Of a stretch of DNA of 64,000 nucleotides, positions 49,549 through 57,907 are shown piece after piece. The stretch's first letter is position 1. Every line of letters starts with the position of its first letter. The position numbers and the translations under genes were made by a program. This stretch comes from Lentzea waywayandensis (GTDB taxonomy: Bacteria > Actinomycetota > Actinomycetes > Mycobacteriales > Pseudonocardiaceae): contig NZ_FOYL01000020.1 in NCBI RefSeq assembly GCF_900115955.1, positions 62,582-126,581 on the forward strand. The letters run 5' to 3'. Under the pieces are notes generated by a model. That model was not told the origin of the DNA. It saw nothing but the letters and a program-made list of their open reading frames with translations, and made no database searches.

Positions 49549-50616
49549 ATGTCTGTTCCCGTGCTGCGCGAAAACTCGCCGGCGGGCATCGTCGGCAACA
49601 CTCCGGTGCTCTGGATCGACGAACTCTCCCGCACCTCCGCCGCCGGCTTCTGGGCGAAGCTGGAGAGCGCCAACCCCGGCGGAGGGATGAAGGACCGCGC
49701 CGCCCTGCACATGATCGGACGCGCGCTGGACCGCGGTGATCTCCTGCCCGGCGGCCACGTCGTGGAGTCGACCAGCGGCACGCTCGGTCTCGGCCTGGCA
49801 CTCGCCGGGGTCGTGCACGGCCTTCCCGTGACGCTCGTGACCGACCCCGGCCTGGAACCGATCATCCGGCGGATGCTGCGCGCCTACGGGGCGACCGTGG
49901 ACGTCGTGGAGAGTCCGCATCCGACCGGCGGCTGGCAGGAGGCACGGCGCGAACGCGTGGCGGCGTTGCTCTCGGACCTGCCCGGCGCCTACTGCCCCGA
50001 CCAGTACAACAACCCGGACAACGTGGCCGGGTACGCGCCGCTCGCACACGAACTCGCCGGGCAACTGGAGCACGTCGACGTGCTGGTGTGCGCGGTGGGC
50101 ACCGGCGGCCACTCCGCCGGGGTCGCCTCGGTGCTGCGTCAGCACTTTCCGGCGTTGCGGCTGGTCGGCGTCGACACGATCGGCTCGACGATCTTCGGGC
50201 AGCCCGCGCGGACCCGGCTGATGCGCGGGCTCGGGTCGAGCATCTTCCCGCGCAACGTCGACTACCCCGCGTTCGACCAGGTGCACTGGGTGAACCCCGG
50301 CGAAGCGGTGTGGGCGTGCCGGACGCTGGCCTCGCGGCACTACGCGAGCGGCGGCTGGAGCGTCGGCGCGGTCGCCCTGGTGGCGTCCTGGCTGGCACGG
50401 ACCTCCCCGCCCGGCACGCGGATCGCCGCCGTGTTCCCGGACGGGCCACAGCGCTACTTCGACACTGTGTTCAGCGACGAGTACTGCGCTGCCCACGGTC
50501 TGATGGACGTGGTTCCCGCCGCGGATCCGATCGAGATCTCCTCGTTGGGAGAACGCGAAGTGCTGTCGTGGAGCATGTGCCGGTCCGTTGTGGACCCTCT
50601 GGCGGTGACGGTGTGA
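49549..50616 (+). CDS. PLP-dependent cysteine synthase-family enzyme, SbnA-like
   Basis: A 355-residue fold type II PLP enzyme. The PLP Lys is Lys48 in NPGGGMKDRAALHM, the substrate loop STSGTLGLGLALAG and the phosphate loop AVGTGGHSAGVA. Length and the long C-terminal part resemble SbnA, which joins O-phosphoserine and glutamate on the way to diaminopropionate for siderophores, rather than housekeeping CysK. The neighbouring iron box, siderophore receptor and MFS genes support this. GTGA links it to the MFS gene. A generic cysteine or diaminopropionate synthase is the alternative. Confidence 0.82.
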   Translation: MSVPVLRENSPAGIVGNTPVLWIDELSRTSAAGFWAKLESANPGGGMKDRAALHMIGRALDRGDLLPGGHVVESTSGTLGLGLALAGVVHGLPVTLVTDPGLEPIIRRMLRAYGATVDVVESPHPTGGWQEARRERVAALLSDLPGAYCPDQYNNPDNVAGYAPLAHELAGQLEHVDVLVCAVGTGGHSAGVASVLRQHFPALRLVGVDTIGSTIFGQPARTRLMRGLGSSIFPRNVDYPAFDQVHWVNPGEAVWACRTLASRHYASGGWSVGAVALVASWLARTSPPGTRIAAVFPDGPQRYFDTVFSDEYCAAHGLMDVVPAADPIEISSLGEREVLSWSMCRSVVDPLAVTV

Positions 50617-51797
50617 TCGCGCAGTTCCGCTCGTTCGACCGCAGCGTGCAGTTGTTGCTGCTCAACCAGTTCAGCATCAACGTGGGCTTCTACATGTTGA
50701 TGCCGTACCTCGCCTCGCACCTGTCGGTGACGCTGGCGCTGGCCGGGTGGGCCGTTGGACTCGTCCTGGGGGTGCGGAACTTCGCGCAGCAGGGGATGTT
50801 CCTGATCGGCGGGACGCTGGCGGATCGCCTGGGGTACAAGCCGTTGATCGTGGCGGGTTGTGCGTTGCGGACCGGCGGGTTCGCGTTGCTCGGGCTCGTG
50901 GACGGGGTGCCGGCGCTGGTGATCGCCTCGGCGGCCACCGGGTTCGCGGGGGCGTTGTTCAACCCTGCCGTGCGGGCGTACGTGGCCGCTGATGCCGGGC
51001 CACGGCGCGTGGAGGCGTTCGCGCTGTTCAACGTCTTCTACCAGACCGGAATCCTGGTGGGACCGTTGATCGGGCTGGCGTTGACGGCCGTGGACTTCCG
51101 GCTGACATGCCTGGTCGCGGCCTTCGTGTTCCTCGTGCTGACGGTGTTGCAGTGGCGGTCGCTGCCCGCACGGGCCGGTTCGCCGTCCGGGGACTCGGTG
51201 CTCGCGGACTGGCGGCTGATCTTCTCGAACCGGCGGTTCGTGCTGTTCGCGCTGGCGATGACCGGGTCGTACGTGCTCTCGTTCCAGGTCTACCTGGCGC
51301 TGCCGCTGGCCTCGGGGTCGGCGGTGCTGACGGCCGTGTTGTTCGCGGTGTCGGGCGTGCTGGCGGTGGCAGGCCAGCTGCGGGTGACGGCGTGGGCGCG
51401 CGCCCGTCTCGGACCTGACCGGTCGCTGGTCGCCGGGATGGCGGTGCTGGGCCTGGCGTTCCTGCCCGCGATCCAGGGCGGCTGGACCGGGCTGGTGCTG
51501 TGCGCGGCGTTGCTCGCACTGGGGACGATGGTGGTGTTCCCGTTCGAGATGGACAAGATCGTCTCGTTGTCGGGCGACCGCCTCGTGGCGACGCACTACG
51601 GCCTCTACAACACGGTCGTCGGCGTCGGGATCCTGCTGGGCAACCTGCTCACCGGTGTCGGGTTCGACGCCGCCGCGCGCGCCGGTGTGCCGTGGGTACC
51701 GTGGCTCGTCCTCACGTCTCTGGGGCTCGGGTGCGCGTGGGCGTTGAAGAACTTGGCGGCGCGTGTCGATTCCCGGGTCGCCGGTTCGACGTCCTAG
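50613..51797 (+). CDS. MFS transporter
   Basis: A 394-residue MFS protein with about 12 helices. LLLNQFSINVGFYMLMPYLA begins helix 1, LIGGTLADRLGYKPLI is the 2-3 loop, and FNPAVRAYVAADAGP resembles MdtH/TetA-like drug pumps. The GTG start overlaps the SbnA-like stop (GTGA). In this setting it may export the product made with diaminopropionate or another metallophore. Confidence 0.88.
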   Translation: MIAQFRSFDRSVQLLLLNQFSINVGFYMLMPYLASHLSVTLALAGWAVGLVLGVRNFAQQGMFLIGGTLADRLGYKPLIVAGCALRTGGFALLGLVDGVPALVIASAATGFAGALFNPAVRAYVAADAGPRRVEAFALFNVFYQTGILVGPLIGLALTAVDFRLTCLVAAFVFLVLTVLQWRSLPARAGSPSGDSVLADWRLIFSNRRFVLFALAMTGSYVLSFQVYLALPLASGSAVLTAVLFAVSGVLAVAGQLRVTAWARARLGPDRSLVAGMAVLGLAFLPAIQGGWTGLVLCAALLALGTMVVFPFEMDKIVSLSGDRLVATHYGLYNTVVGVGILLGNLLTGVGFDAAARAGVPWVPWLVLTSLGLGCAWALKNLAARVDSRVAGSTS

Positions 51798-51828
51798 CAG
51801 AAGGAAGGTTCCGGATCGGAGGGTCGCC

Positions 51829-52146
51829 ATGATCGCCACGCTCATCGCAACACTGGTCGAGGAAGACCACGCGGAGGACGACGGCGTCCTGGCGCCCGAC
51901 GACCGCCTGACCTGCCACGTGCACGGGAGGTGGATCCACCAGTGCGTCTCGTCGCCCGTGCACGTCAACCCGGTCACGCGGCACCGCTGGTGCCGTGGCT
52001 GCGACTCGCCGCTGGGCGTCGTGGTCGACGAGCTCGCCGGCGCCGTGGCGATGCGCTGCCCCCGCTGTGGGCGCGGGGGCAGCGCCGCCACCGCCCGTCT
52101 GCTCGCCGCGTGCCGTGCCTCGATCGAGGCACACCGGGCCGCCTGA
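51829..52146 (+). CDS. small zinc-ribbon-like protein of unknown function
   Basis: A 105-residue protein with Cys/His clusters CHVHGRWIHQC, HRWCRGCD and CPRCGRGG, likely to bind one or two zinc ions. After the ribbons it ends with an Ala-rich helix (ATARLLAACRASIEAHRA). No family name comes to mind. ATG 51829 follows GGAGGG. Possible roles include DNA or protein binding; nothing in the neighbourhood points to one. Confidence 0.65.
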   Translation: MIATLIATLVEEDHAEDDGVLAPDDRLTCHVHGRWIHQCVSSPVHVNPVTRHRWCRGCDSPLGVVVDELAGAVAMRCPRCGRGGSAATARLLAACRASIEAHRAA

Positions 52147-52183
52147 TCGGGTGATGCCGCCCGAATTGCCGCTTTAGTCCAAT

Positions 52184-52348
52184 ATGTTGCGCTTCGTGTC
52201 TATTTCTTCACGCATCGCAACCGTTCTGGCCGCCACCGCGGGGGTAGCCCTCGTGACCGCGTCTCCCGCGCTCGCCGGCGAGTTCGTGGACGTCGAGTTC
52301 GAGGGTCCCGTGCTCGTCGTCGACGGACCGCTCGTCGACCTCGACTGA
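52184..52348 (+). CDS. small secreted acidic peptide
   Basis: A 54-residue open frame. Residues 1-27 look like a signal peptide (ATVLAATAGVALVTASPALA) and the mature part is only about 27 residues, acidic, with EFVDVEFEGPVLVV and VDGPLVDLD. No ribosome site precedes ATG 52184; GTG 52196 is possible. Codon choice with G/C in third positions supports coding. It is 63 bases before the NlpC/P60 gene. Function unknown. Confidence 0.55.
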   Translation: MLRFVSISSRIATVLAATAGVALVTASPALAGEFVDVEFEGPVLVVDGPLVDLD

Positions 52349-52411
52349 ACCCCTGCGCCCGTTCGGCCGTACGCCTCCTCAGTAGCCGATTCCGACTCCT
52401 GAGGAGGCCGC

Positions 52412-53389
52412 GTGCCCGGCCGTGCTGCAAGGACTACCGCTTTGGCCGCCGTGATCGCCGCGACGGTGGTGTCGATGCCTTCGGCGCACGCGCAACCCGC
52501 CGACGACGCGCTGAAGGTCTACAACGACCTGACGCGAGAGGCCGAGACGCTCAGCCAGGACCACCTCAAGGCGCAGAGCGACCTGTCGAGGGCGAACGGG
52601 ATCGTGGTCGCCGCCACCGAGGCGGAGAAGAAGGCGCTGGCCGAGTCGGAGCAGTTCCGCGGCCAGGTCGACACGCTGACCGAGTCGACGTTCGAGGGCG
52701 CCCGGCTCAACGACCTGTCGGCGTTCCTGACCTCGACGTCCCAGCAGGACTTCCTGGAACGCATGCAGGCGATGAACATCATCGCCGCCGACCAGAACGA
52801 GGCGGTGTCGCGGATGAACGCCACGCTGGCCGCGGCCACGAAGGCGCGTACCGACGCCGCCACCGCCGCCGCCGCGGCGGACAAGCTCGCCGGCGAGGTG
52901 TCCACCCGCAAGGTCGCCATGGACCAGCAGGTGACGGTCGCGCGGAACAAGCTCCAGTCGCTGACCGCGCCGCAGCGGCAGACGCTGGCCAATCCCGGTC
53001 CCAAGGTGCCCGTGGGCTCCGTGAACGTGCCGGCGGGCGCGGCCGGGGTCGCCCTGAACTTCGCGCTGGGCGAGCAGGGCAAGCCGTACGTGTTCGGCTC
53101 GAACGGACCGAACTCGTGGGACTGCTCGTCGCTGATGCAGGCCGCCTACCGCGCCGCGGGAGTGTCCATTCCGCGCGTCACCTACGACCAGGCGAAGGTC
53201 GGCCGCGGCGTGGGTCGCGGCGAGGTCGCGCCCGGCGACCTCATCATCTACTACGCAGGTCAGTCGCATGTGGCCATGGCCGTGGACGGCACCCGCGCGG
53301 TGCACGCGTCCACCGAGGGCGTGCCGGTGAAGATCGCGAACATCGACTCGATCGGACCCATTTCGGTGATTCGCCGGGTTGTCGGGTGA
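52412..53389 (+). CDS. secreted NlpC/P60 cell-wall endopeptidase
   Basis: A 325-residue secreted peptidoglycan hydrolase. A signal peptide is followed by a long coiled-coil region (about 30-190; LTREAETLSQDHLKAQSDLSRA), then the C-terminal NlpC/P60 domain. Catalytic Cys238 lies in SWDCSSLMQ, His286 in GQSHVAMAVDG, and the third residue near AVHAST. It cleaves peptide stems of peptidoglycan, with the coiled coil probably controlling access, as in RipA/FtsX-linked enzymes. A tandem paralogue follows. Confidence 0.92.
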   Translation: MPGRAARTTALAAVIAATVVSMPSAHAQPADDALKVYNDLTREAETLSQDHLKAQSDLSRANGIVVAATEAEKKALAESEQFRGQVDTLTESTFEGARLNDLSAFLTSTSQQDFLERMQAMNIIAADQNEAVSRMNATLAAATKARTDAATAAAAADKLAGEVSTRKVAMDQQVTVARNKLQSLTAPQRQTLANPGPKVPVGSVNVPAGAAGVALNFALGEQGKPYVFGSNGPNSWDCSSLMQAAYRAAGVSIPRVTYDQAKVGRGVGRGEVAPGDLIIYYAGQSHVAMAVDGTRAVHASTEGVPVKIANIDSIGPISVIRRVVG

Positions 53390-53611
53390 CGCTTCTCTCC
53401 CACCCCGCGATAAACCCACGTGGACGACTGTGAGAGCGTGCCTCCAGGTGAACTGCTGAGGATCCGGTGCTAGACGAGGGCAAGGTCATTCCGTAACCTG
53501 TCCGAGACCTTCGGCCCAGCAGTTAACCCACTCGGGGCACACGCCAAGGTTGTCGCCTTACGCGGAGTAGTTCTCGCGGGGCGGCTGCCAGGAAAAAGGA
53601 GGAACCGCGAC

Positions 53612-54598
53612 GTGGTGTCGCAACCCTCACGCCGCATCGTGCGTGGAGCTCTCGTAGCGACGGCAGCAGTCGTCGCGGCGGCACTCCCCACGGCGCCGGC
53701 CACCGCACAGCCCAACGCCGCGGACGCGCTCAAGAAGTACAACGAGCTGCAGGAGCAGGCGTCCAAGCTCAACCAGGACCACCTGAAGGTCCAGGACGAC
53801 CTCAAGGCCAAGCAGGGTGAGCTGGACAAGGCCAAGGGCGACCTGGCCAACGCCCAGAAGGCCGAGGAGACTCTCCGCGGTCAGGTCGACCTCCTCACGG
53901 AGGCCACCAACTCCGGCGCGAACTTCAGCCAGATCTCCGCGCTGCTGGTGAGCGACTCGCAGCAGGACTTCCTCAACCGCATGTCGGCCATCAACATCCT
54001 CGCGGCCGACAACGCCGAGGCGCTGCAGAAGCTGACCGACGCCGTCAACGCCGCCGACAACGCGACGAAGACGGCGACCGAGGCGACCGAGACGTCGAAG
54101 AAGCTGCTGGCCGAAATGGACCAGAAGAAGGCTGACCTCGACAAGCAGCTCGCGGACGCCAAGAAGGTCTACGACGGCCTGAGCTCCACCGTCAAGAACC
54201 AGATGCTGCAGAACGGCGACATGTCGAACATCTCGGTCCCGGCCGGTGCCGCGGGCCGGGCTCTGCAGTTCGCACTCGACCAGCGCGGCAAGCCCTACGT
54301 CTACGGCTCCAACGGCCCGAACTCGTGGGACTGCTCGTCGCTGATCCAGAAGGCGTACGCCTCGGCGGGCGTGTCGATCGGCCGCACCAGCTACGCGCAG
54401 GCGGCCGCCGGTCGCTCGGTCGGCCGTGGCGAGGTCAAGGCCGGCGACATCATCGTCTACTACTCGAGCCAGTCCCACGTGGCGATGGCGGTGGACGGCA
54501 TTCGCGCCGTGCACGCGTCGACCGAGGGTGTGCCGGTGAAGATCGCCGACATCGACTCGATCGGCCCGATCTCGGTCATCCGCCGAGTCGAGGGCTGA
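53612..54598 (+). CDS. secreted NlpC/P60 cell-wall endopeptidase, tandem paralogue
   Basis: A 328-residue paralogue of the preceding gene with the same plan: signal peptide, coiled coil (KKYNELQEQASKLNQDHLK) and NlpC/P60 domain with Cys241 and His289. The catalytic domains are very similar while the coiled coils differ, suggesting different partners. GGAGG lies before GTG 53612. The 222 bases in front have no gene and could hold a long leader; a c-di-AMP riboswitch core was looked for and not found. A strong terminator follows. Confidence 0.92.
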   Translation: MVSQPSRRIVRGALVATAAVVAAALPTAPATAQPNAADALKKYNELQEQASKLNQDHLKVQDDLKAKQGELDKAKGDLANAQKAEETLRGQVDLLTEATNSGANFSQISALLVSDSQQDFLNRMSAINILAADNAEALQKLTDAVNAADNATKTATEATETSKKLLAEMDQKKADLDKQLADAKKVYDGLSSTVKNQMLQNGDMSNISVPAGAAGRALQFALDQRGKPYVYGSNGPNSWDCSSLIQKAYASAGVSIGRTSYAQAAAGRSVGRGEVKAGDIIVYYSSQSHVAMAVDGIRAVHASTEGVPVKIADIDSIGPISVIRRVEG

Positions 54599-54614
54599 CC
54601 TCCAGTTCTTGTCG

Positions 54615-54647
54615 AACGCCCCCTGCCTTCGGGCAGGGGGCGTTTTT
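54615..54647 (+). terminator. intrinsic terminator of the NlpC/P60 gene
   Basis: A 13-bp stem (AACGCCCCCTGCC with its complement) closed by a TTCG tetraloop and followed by TTTTT. It is the clearest classical terminator in the window, 16 bases after the stop at 54598. Confidence 0.95.
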
Positions 54648-54763
54648 CACTCCCTCGGGTGCACTGGCTTTCGTGACCCTGCGGACCGGGTGCGCCTTGA
54701 CTAGGTTCCGCTTCGGGCGCCGCCGTTTCGGGCGGCCGTCGTCGTCCGAAGTGGAGCGTTGTA

Positions 54764-55330
54764 GTGGACACCTTGCAAGCCGGGCAGGAAATCACCCGCG
54801 GCCAGCAGTTGACGAGCGTCAACGGGTACATGCTGACCCTGCAGTCCGACGGGAACCTGGTGCTCTCGGAGGACTCCGGCACGGTGTGGGCCAGCGGCAC
54901 CGACGGCAAGGGCGCCGTCCGGGCCACGCTCCAGGACGACGGCAACTTCGTGCTCTACACGAGCGACGAGAACGCCGTGTGGTCCACCGGCACCCAGGGC
55001 AACGAGGGCTCGCGCCTGGTCCTCCAGGACGACAGGAACCTGGTCGTGTTCGCCGGCGACGGCAGCGCGAAGTGGGCCACCAACACCAACACCAACACGC
55101 CGCAGCCCACCCCGCAGGCGGCCGCTCCGGCTCCGGCCCCGGTCGAGGAGGCCCCGGCCGCCCCCGCCGCTCCGGCCGTGCAGACCTACACCGTCGAGGG
55201 CGGCGACTCGCTGTGGGCGATCGCCGAGCGCTTCTACGGTGACGGCAACCGCTACGGCGAGATCGCGTCCGCCAACGGGATCTCGAACCCGGACCTCATC
55301 CACCCCGGTCAGGTGCTGACCATTCCCTGA
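54764..55330 (+). CDS. bulb-type mannose-binding lectin domain with C-terminal LysM
   Basis: A 188-residue protein. Residues 3-110 are three B-lectin repeats, with LQSDGNLVL, LQDDGNFVLY and LQDDRNLVVF carrying the QxDxNxVxY-type sugar sites. An Ala/Pro/Thr linker (about 112-140) leads to a LysM domain, TYTVEGGDSLWAIAERFYGDG to GQVLTIP, which binds peptidoglycan. No signal peptide is seen, as in several actinomycete lectin-LysM proteins, so export would need another route. GTG 54764 is the start. It may tether mannose-rich ligands at the wall. Confidence 0.9.
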   Translation: MDTLQAGQEITRGQQLTSVNGYMLTLQSDGNLVLSEDSGTVWASGTDGKGAVRATLQDDGNFVLYTSDENAVWSTGTQGNEGSRLVLQDDRNLVVFAGDGSAKWATNTNTNTPQPTPQAAAPAPAPVEEAPAAPAAPAVQTYTVEGGDSLWAIAERFYGDGNRYGEIASANGISNPDLIHPGQVLTIP

Positions 55331-55344
55331 GCCCGGGGCTGTCA

Positions 55345-55391
55345 CGAAGCGGGCCGGACCCCTCGTCACTCGAGGGATCCGGCCCGTTTCG
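55345..55391. terminator. long bidirectional hairpin terminator
   Basis: Arms of about 21 bases (55345-55365 with 55371-55391) pair with one or two mismatches around a short loop; the base starts CGAAGCGGGCC. It lies between the convergent lectin-LysM and HesB-like genes. Confidence 0.8.
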
Positions 55392-55442
55392 CATGTCAGG
55401 CGGGATCCACGCTGATTCCACCTGACCAAGAATTCTGCCGGA

Positions 55443-55745
55443 TCAGCCTGGCTGGTCCTGGCGCGCGATGGCGAAGGCCGGGTTGCCCTCGTCGTCCTGG
55501 CGCACGTCGAGGACCTTGTCCTCCAGGTACTGGGCGGCGGCCGGCTCCATGATGACCTTGGCTCCCGCGGGCGCCGCCACCACCTCGTCCCCGTCGACGG
55601 GCTGGCTCAGCGACAGTTCGAGCGCGGCCTGGCTGTTCTGTTCGGTGGCCAGGGCGAAGCGCAGGCCGGTGTCGTCGGTGGTGCCATCGGACTGTGAGGT
55701 CAGCTCGTTGATGACCTCGGCAGCCATCGGCGTCACTTCGAGCAT
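55443..55745 (-). CDS. HesB/IscA-like protein lacking cysteines
   Basis: A 100-residue protein with the HesB fold: MAAEVINELTSQSD, TGLRFALATEQ, LSLSQPVDGDEVVA and LEDKVLDVRQDDEG. The three iron-sulfur ligand cysteines of IscA are absent; there is no Cys at all. Actinomycetes carry a group of such proteins, of unknown function, and cluster transfer seems impossible. ATG 55745 follows AGGGG. It is alone between a terminator and a gene-poor stretch. Confidence 0.82.
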   Translation of the reverse strand: MLEVTPMAAEVINELTSQSDGTTDDTGLRFALATEQNSQAALELSLSQPVDGDEVVAAPAGAKVIMEPAAAQYLEDKVLDVRQDDEGNPAFAIARQDQPG

Positions 55746-56137
55746 GTCGGCCCCTAACATCGGAAACAAGAAACTCGTTCCGTGTTCCCGACCTGAGCCG
55801 TTCTCAATCACCGCTCACGGAAGTCCCAGGTAAAAGGCCGGTTCTACGGGACGTGGCCCGCCGCGAGCACGGCGTCACCGCCGGTCGGTGGGACGCGCCA
55901 ACCGAGCGCTCGCGGCGAACACCGACAGCGCCGCCCCCAGGGCACCAGGCCGACCCCGCTGCCGCTCCCGACGCCCGGCCCGAGCCGCCGACACTCACGG
56001 CGAGCACTGGCAGTGCCACCGCCCAAGGCACCCGGCCTGCCCCCGCCGCCGTCACCCGTGCCGCTCCCGACGCCCGACCCAAGCCGCCGGCACCACCGAG
56101 GCCTGGCGCGAGACTTCTCCCCGGCAGTTGCACCCCG
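55746..56137. other. GC-rich stretch without a recognised gene
   Basis: About 390 bases with several long open frames, none convincing. It contains two imperfect direct copies of a 30-base Pro/Ala-rich segment around CCGCTCCCGACGCCCG at about 55968 and 56061. I see no promoter, terminator or RNA fold worth naming. Confidence 0.45.
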
Positions 56138-56782
56138 TCACGCGACGCGGTGCGCCTGCCTCGGCACCTCGTTCCGCACGTGCCCGCAGGCCGAGCACAC
56201 CCGCGGCACCGGCACGAGCTCGGCGACGAGCTTCCACGAGTCGGCGAACGACGGCACCTCCTGCCCTGGCGTGAGCAGGCTGTCGAGCACCTCCTGGCGC
56301 CGTCGCCCCTTCTCGCGGCTGCGCTCCACCGGGTCGCGGCGGTGGGCCAGGGCGCGCGACTCCGCCCGTGCGCGCTCGCCGTCCGAGGTGAGGCCGGTGG
56401 CGCGCCGTGGGGCGTGCAGGGCGGTGTTGCGGCGGTTCACGCGGTACCACTCGCCGAGCGAGACGCCGGACAGCGGCGGCTTGGCGAGGCCCGCGCCGTC
56501 CGCCGTCCAGGTGCGCAGGCGGGCGCGCAGGAACTCGTGGGCCACCTGGGCCCGCGAACGAGGGCGGCCCTGGCGGGTGCCGTCCGGCTTCTTGTCGATG
56601 GCCACGAGAAGGGCGTCGACGCTCCAGCCCGCCGTGAACCACGGTTCGAGCAGGCGCCGGACCCAGCGGCGGTCGGCGTCCGGCCACGAGGCGCGCACGC
56701 ACAGGGACTCGACGGCGACGTCCACGTCGGCATCGGTGGACGGCACCACGCGGCCTGGCCAGCGACGGGGTTCGATCTGCAT
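56138..56782 (-). CDS. SOS-controlled protein of unknown function
   Basis: A 214-residue basic protein I do not recognise. The first half has helical blocks WVRRLLEPWFTAGWSVDALLVAIDKKPDG and AHEFLRARLRTW that resemble replication-type winged-helix proteins of actinomycete elements. The C-terminal part is Arg-rich and ends with CSACGHVRN, half of a zinc finger. ATG 56782 follows GAGGAGGT. A good LexA box lies 28 bases upstream. The site suggests DNA-damage induction; the protein may bind DNA. Confidence 0.6.
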   Translation of the reverse strand: MQIEPRRWPGRVVPSTDADVDVAVESLCVRASWPDADRRWVRRLLEPWFTAGWSVDALLVAIDKKPDGTRQGRPRSRAQVAHEFLRARLRTWTADGAGLAKPPLSGVSLGEWYRVNRRNTALHAPRRATGLTSDGERARAESRALAHRRDPVERSREKGRRRQEVLDSLLTPGQEVPSFADSWKLVAELVPVPRVCSACGHVRNEVPRQAHRVA

Positions 56783-56810
56783 CGGAATCTGACCTCCTCT
56801 AGCACGCCTT

Positions 56811-56826
56811 ACGAACACCTGTTCGA
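56811..56826. promoter_or_regulatory. LexA (SOS) box
   Basis: ACGAACACCTGTTCGA matches 15 of 16 positions of the actinobacterial LexA consensus TCGAAC-N4-GTTCGA. It is 28 bases before the start of the unknown gene at 56782. Confidence 0.85.
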
Positions 56827-56961
56827 CAGGATGCCACGGGGGTCTGACAAAAAATGAACCTCCAGCCTCTGACCTGGGAGAACTCACCCGTTCAGCAGAG
56901 CCCGACCGGGGTGACGGCGTGGTCGCCGGGCACCGCGCGATCCCAGCGCTAACCTGCGGAA

Positions 56962-57663
56962 ATGACCCACCACGAGCCCCACGACGAGGTCACCGGCGAC
57001 CGGATGAACTGGCTGCGCGCGGGCGTCCTCGGCGCGAACGACGGCATCGTCTCGACCGCCAGCCTCGTGGTGGGCGTCGCCGGAGCCACCACGGACCGCG
57101 CCCAGATCCTCGTCGCGGGCCTCGCCGGCCTCTTCGCGGGCGCGATGTCGATGGCCAGCGGCGAGTACGTGTCCGTCAGCAGCCAGCGCGACGCCGAACG
57201 CGCCCTCCTCGCCCAGGAACGCGCGGAACTGCGGGACATGCCGGAGCAGGAGCTCGAAGAGCTCAAGGAGATCTACGAGAGCAAGGGCCTCGACTCGGAC
57301 ACCGCCGAGGAGGTCGCCAAGCAGCTCACCAAGCACGACGCCCTGGGCGCCCACGCCGAGGCCGAGCTGCACATCGACCCGGACGAGCTGACGAACCCGT
57401 GGGGCGCCGCCATCGCGAGCTTCATCGCGTTCACCATCGGTGCCCTGCTGCCCCTCGCCGCGATCGCGTTCACGAGCACCACCCTGCGCGTGCCGGTCAC
57501 GATCGTCGCCGCGATCCTCGCCCTGGCCCTCACCGGCTTCGTCAGCGCCAGGCTCAGCGGCGCCGACAAGCGGCGAGCCGTCGTCCGCAACGTCGTGGGC
57601 GGCCTGATCGCCATGAGCGTCACCTATGCGATCGGTTCGCTGGTGGGCCAGAGCATTGGATGA
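56962..57663 (+). CDS. VIT1/CCC1-family iron/manganese transporter
   Basis: A 233-residue membrane protein: LRAGVLGANDGIVSTASLVVGVAGA, MSMASGEYVSVSSQRDAE, and two helix pairs in the C-terminal half (NPWGAAIASFIAFTIGALLPL). The cytosolic helical insert between them binds metal. The family moves Fe2+ or Mn2+ out of the cytoplasm. ATG 56962 starts the protein. It stands upstream of the DUF5709 gene. Confidence 0.93.
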   Translation: MTHHEPHDEVTGDRMNWLRAGVLGANDGIVSTASLVVGVAGATTDRAQILVAGLAGLFAGAMSMASGEYVSVSSQRDAERALLAQERAELRDMPEQELEELKEIYESKGLDSDTAEEVAKQLTKHDALGAHAEAELHIDPDELTNPWGAAIASFIAFTIGALLPLAAIAFTSTTLRVPVTIVAAILALALTGFVSARLSGADKRRAVVRNVVGGLIAMSVTYAIGSLVGQSIG

Positions 57664-57687
57664 CGCCGAACTGGGTATTGCGTGGAC

Positions 57688-57900
57688 ATGAGCGAAGAAC
57701 GCGGCACGTACATCCAGGAGAGCGACGACGAGGGCCTCGACGAGGACAACCTCGGTCACGACCCGCTGGAGACAGATCCGGAGGAAGGCTGGGCCGAGTC
57801 CGACAGGTACGGGACGACCGAATACGAACAGGCGCACCCGCGCCCGCTTGACGAACGCCTCAAAGAAGAGCGCGGCGATGTCGGCGAGACGGGTGCATGA
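57688..57900 (+). CDS. DUF5709 acidic small protein
   Basis: A 70-residue very acidic protein: YIQESDDEGLDEDNLGHDPLETDPEEGW and RPLDERLKEERGDV, the pattern of actinobacterial DUF5709. Its function is unknown. ATG 57688 is preferred to GTG 57682. It lies between the VIT-type and beta-phosphoglucomutase genes with small gaps, so they may be cotranscribed. Confidence 0.85.
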   Translation: MSEERGTYIQESDDEGLDEDNLGHDPLETDPEEGWAESDRYGTTEYEQAHPRPLDERLKEERGDVGETGA

Positions 57901-57907
57901 TCGAAGC

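Noticed and set aside
53390..53611. c-di-AMP (ydaO-type) riboswitch before the second NlpC/P60 gene
   Set aside because: Expected from gene context, but no GGGGAACC/GGGTGAA core could be found.
55804..56133. Minus-strand 109-codon frame directly after the SOS-controlled gene
   Set aside because: Gly/Ala/Arg-rich composition, no ribosome site and no family features.
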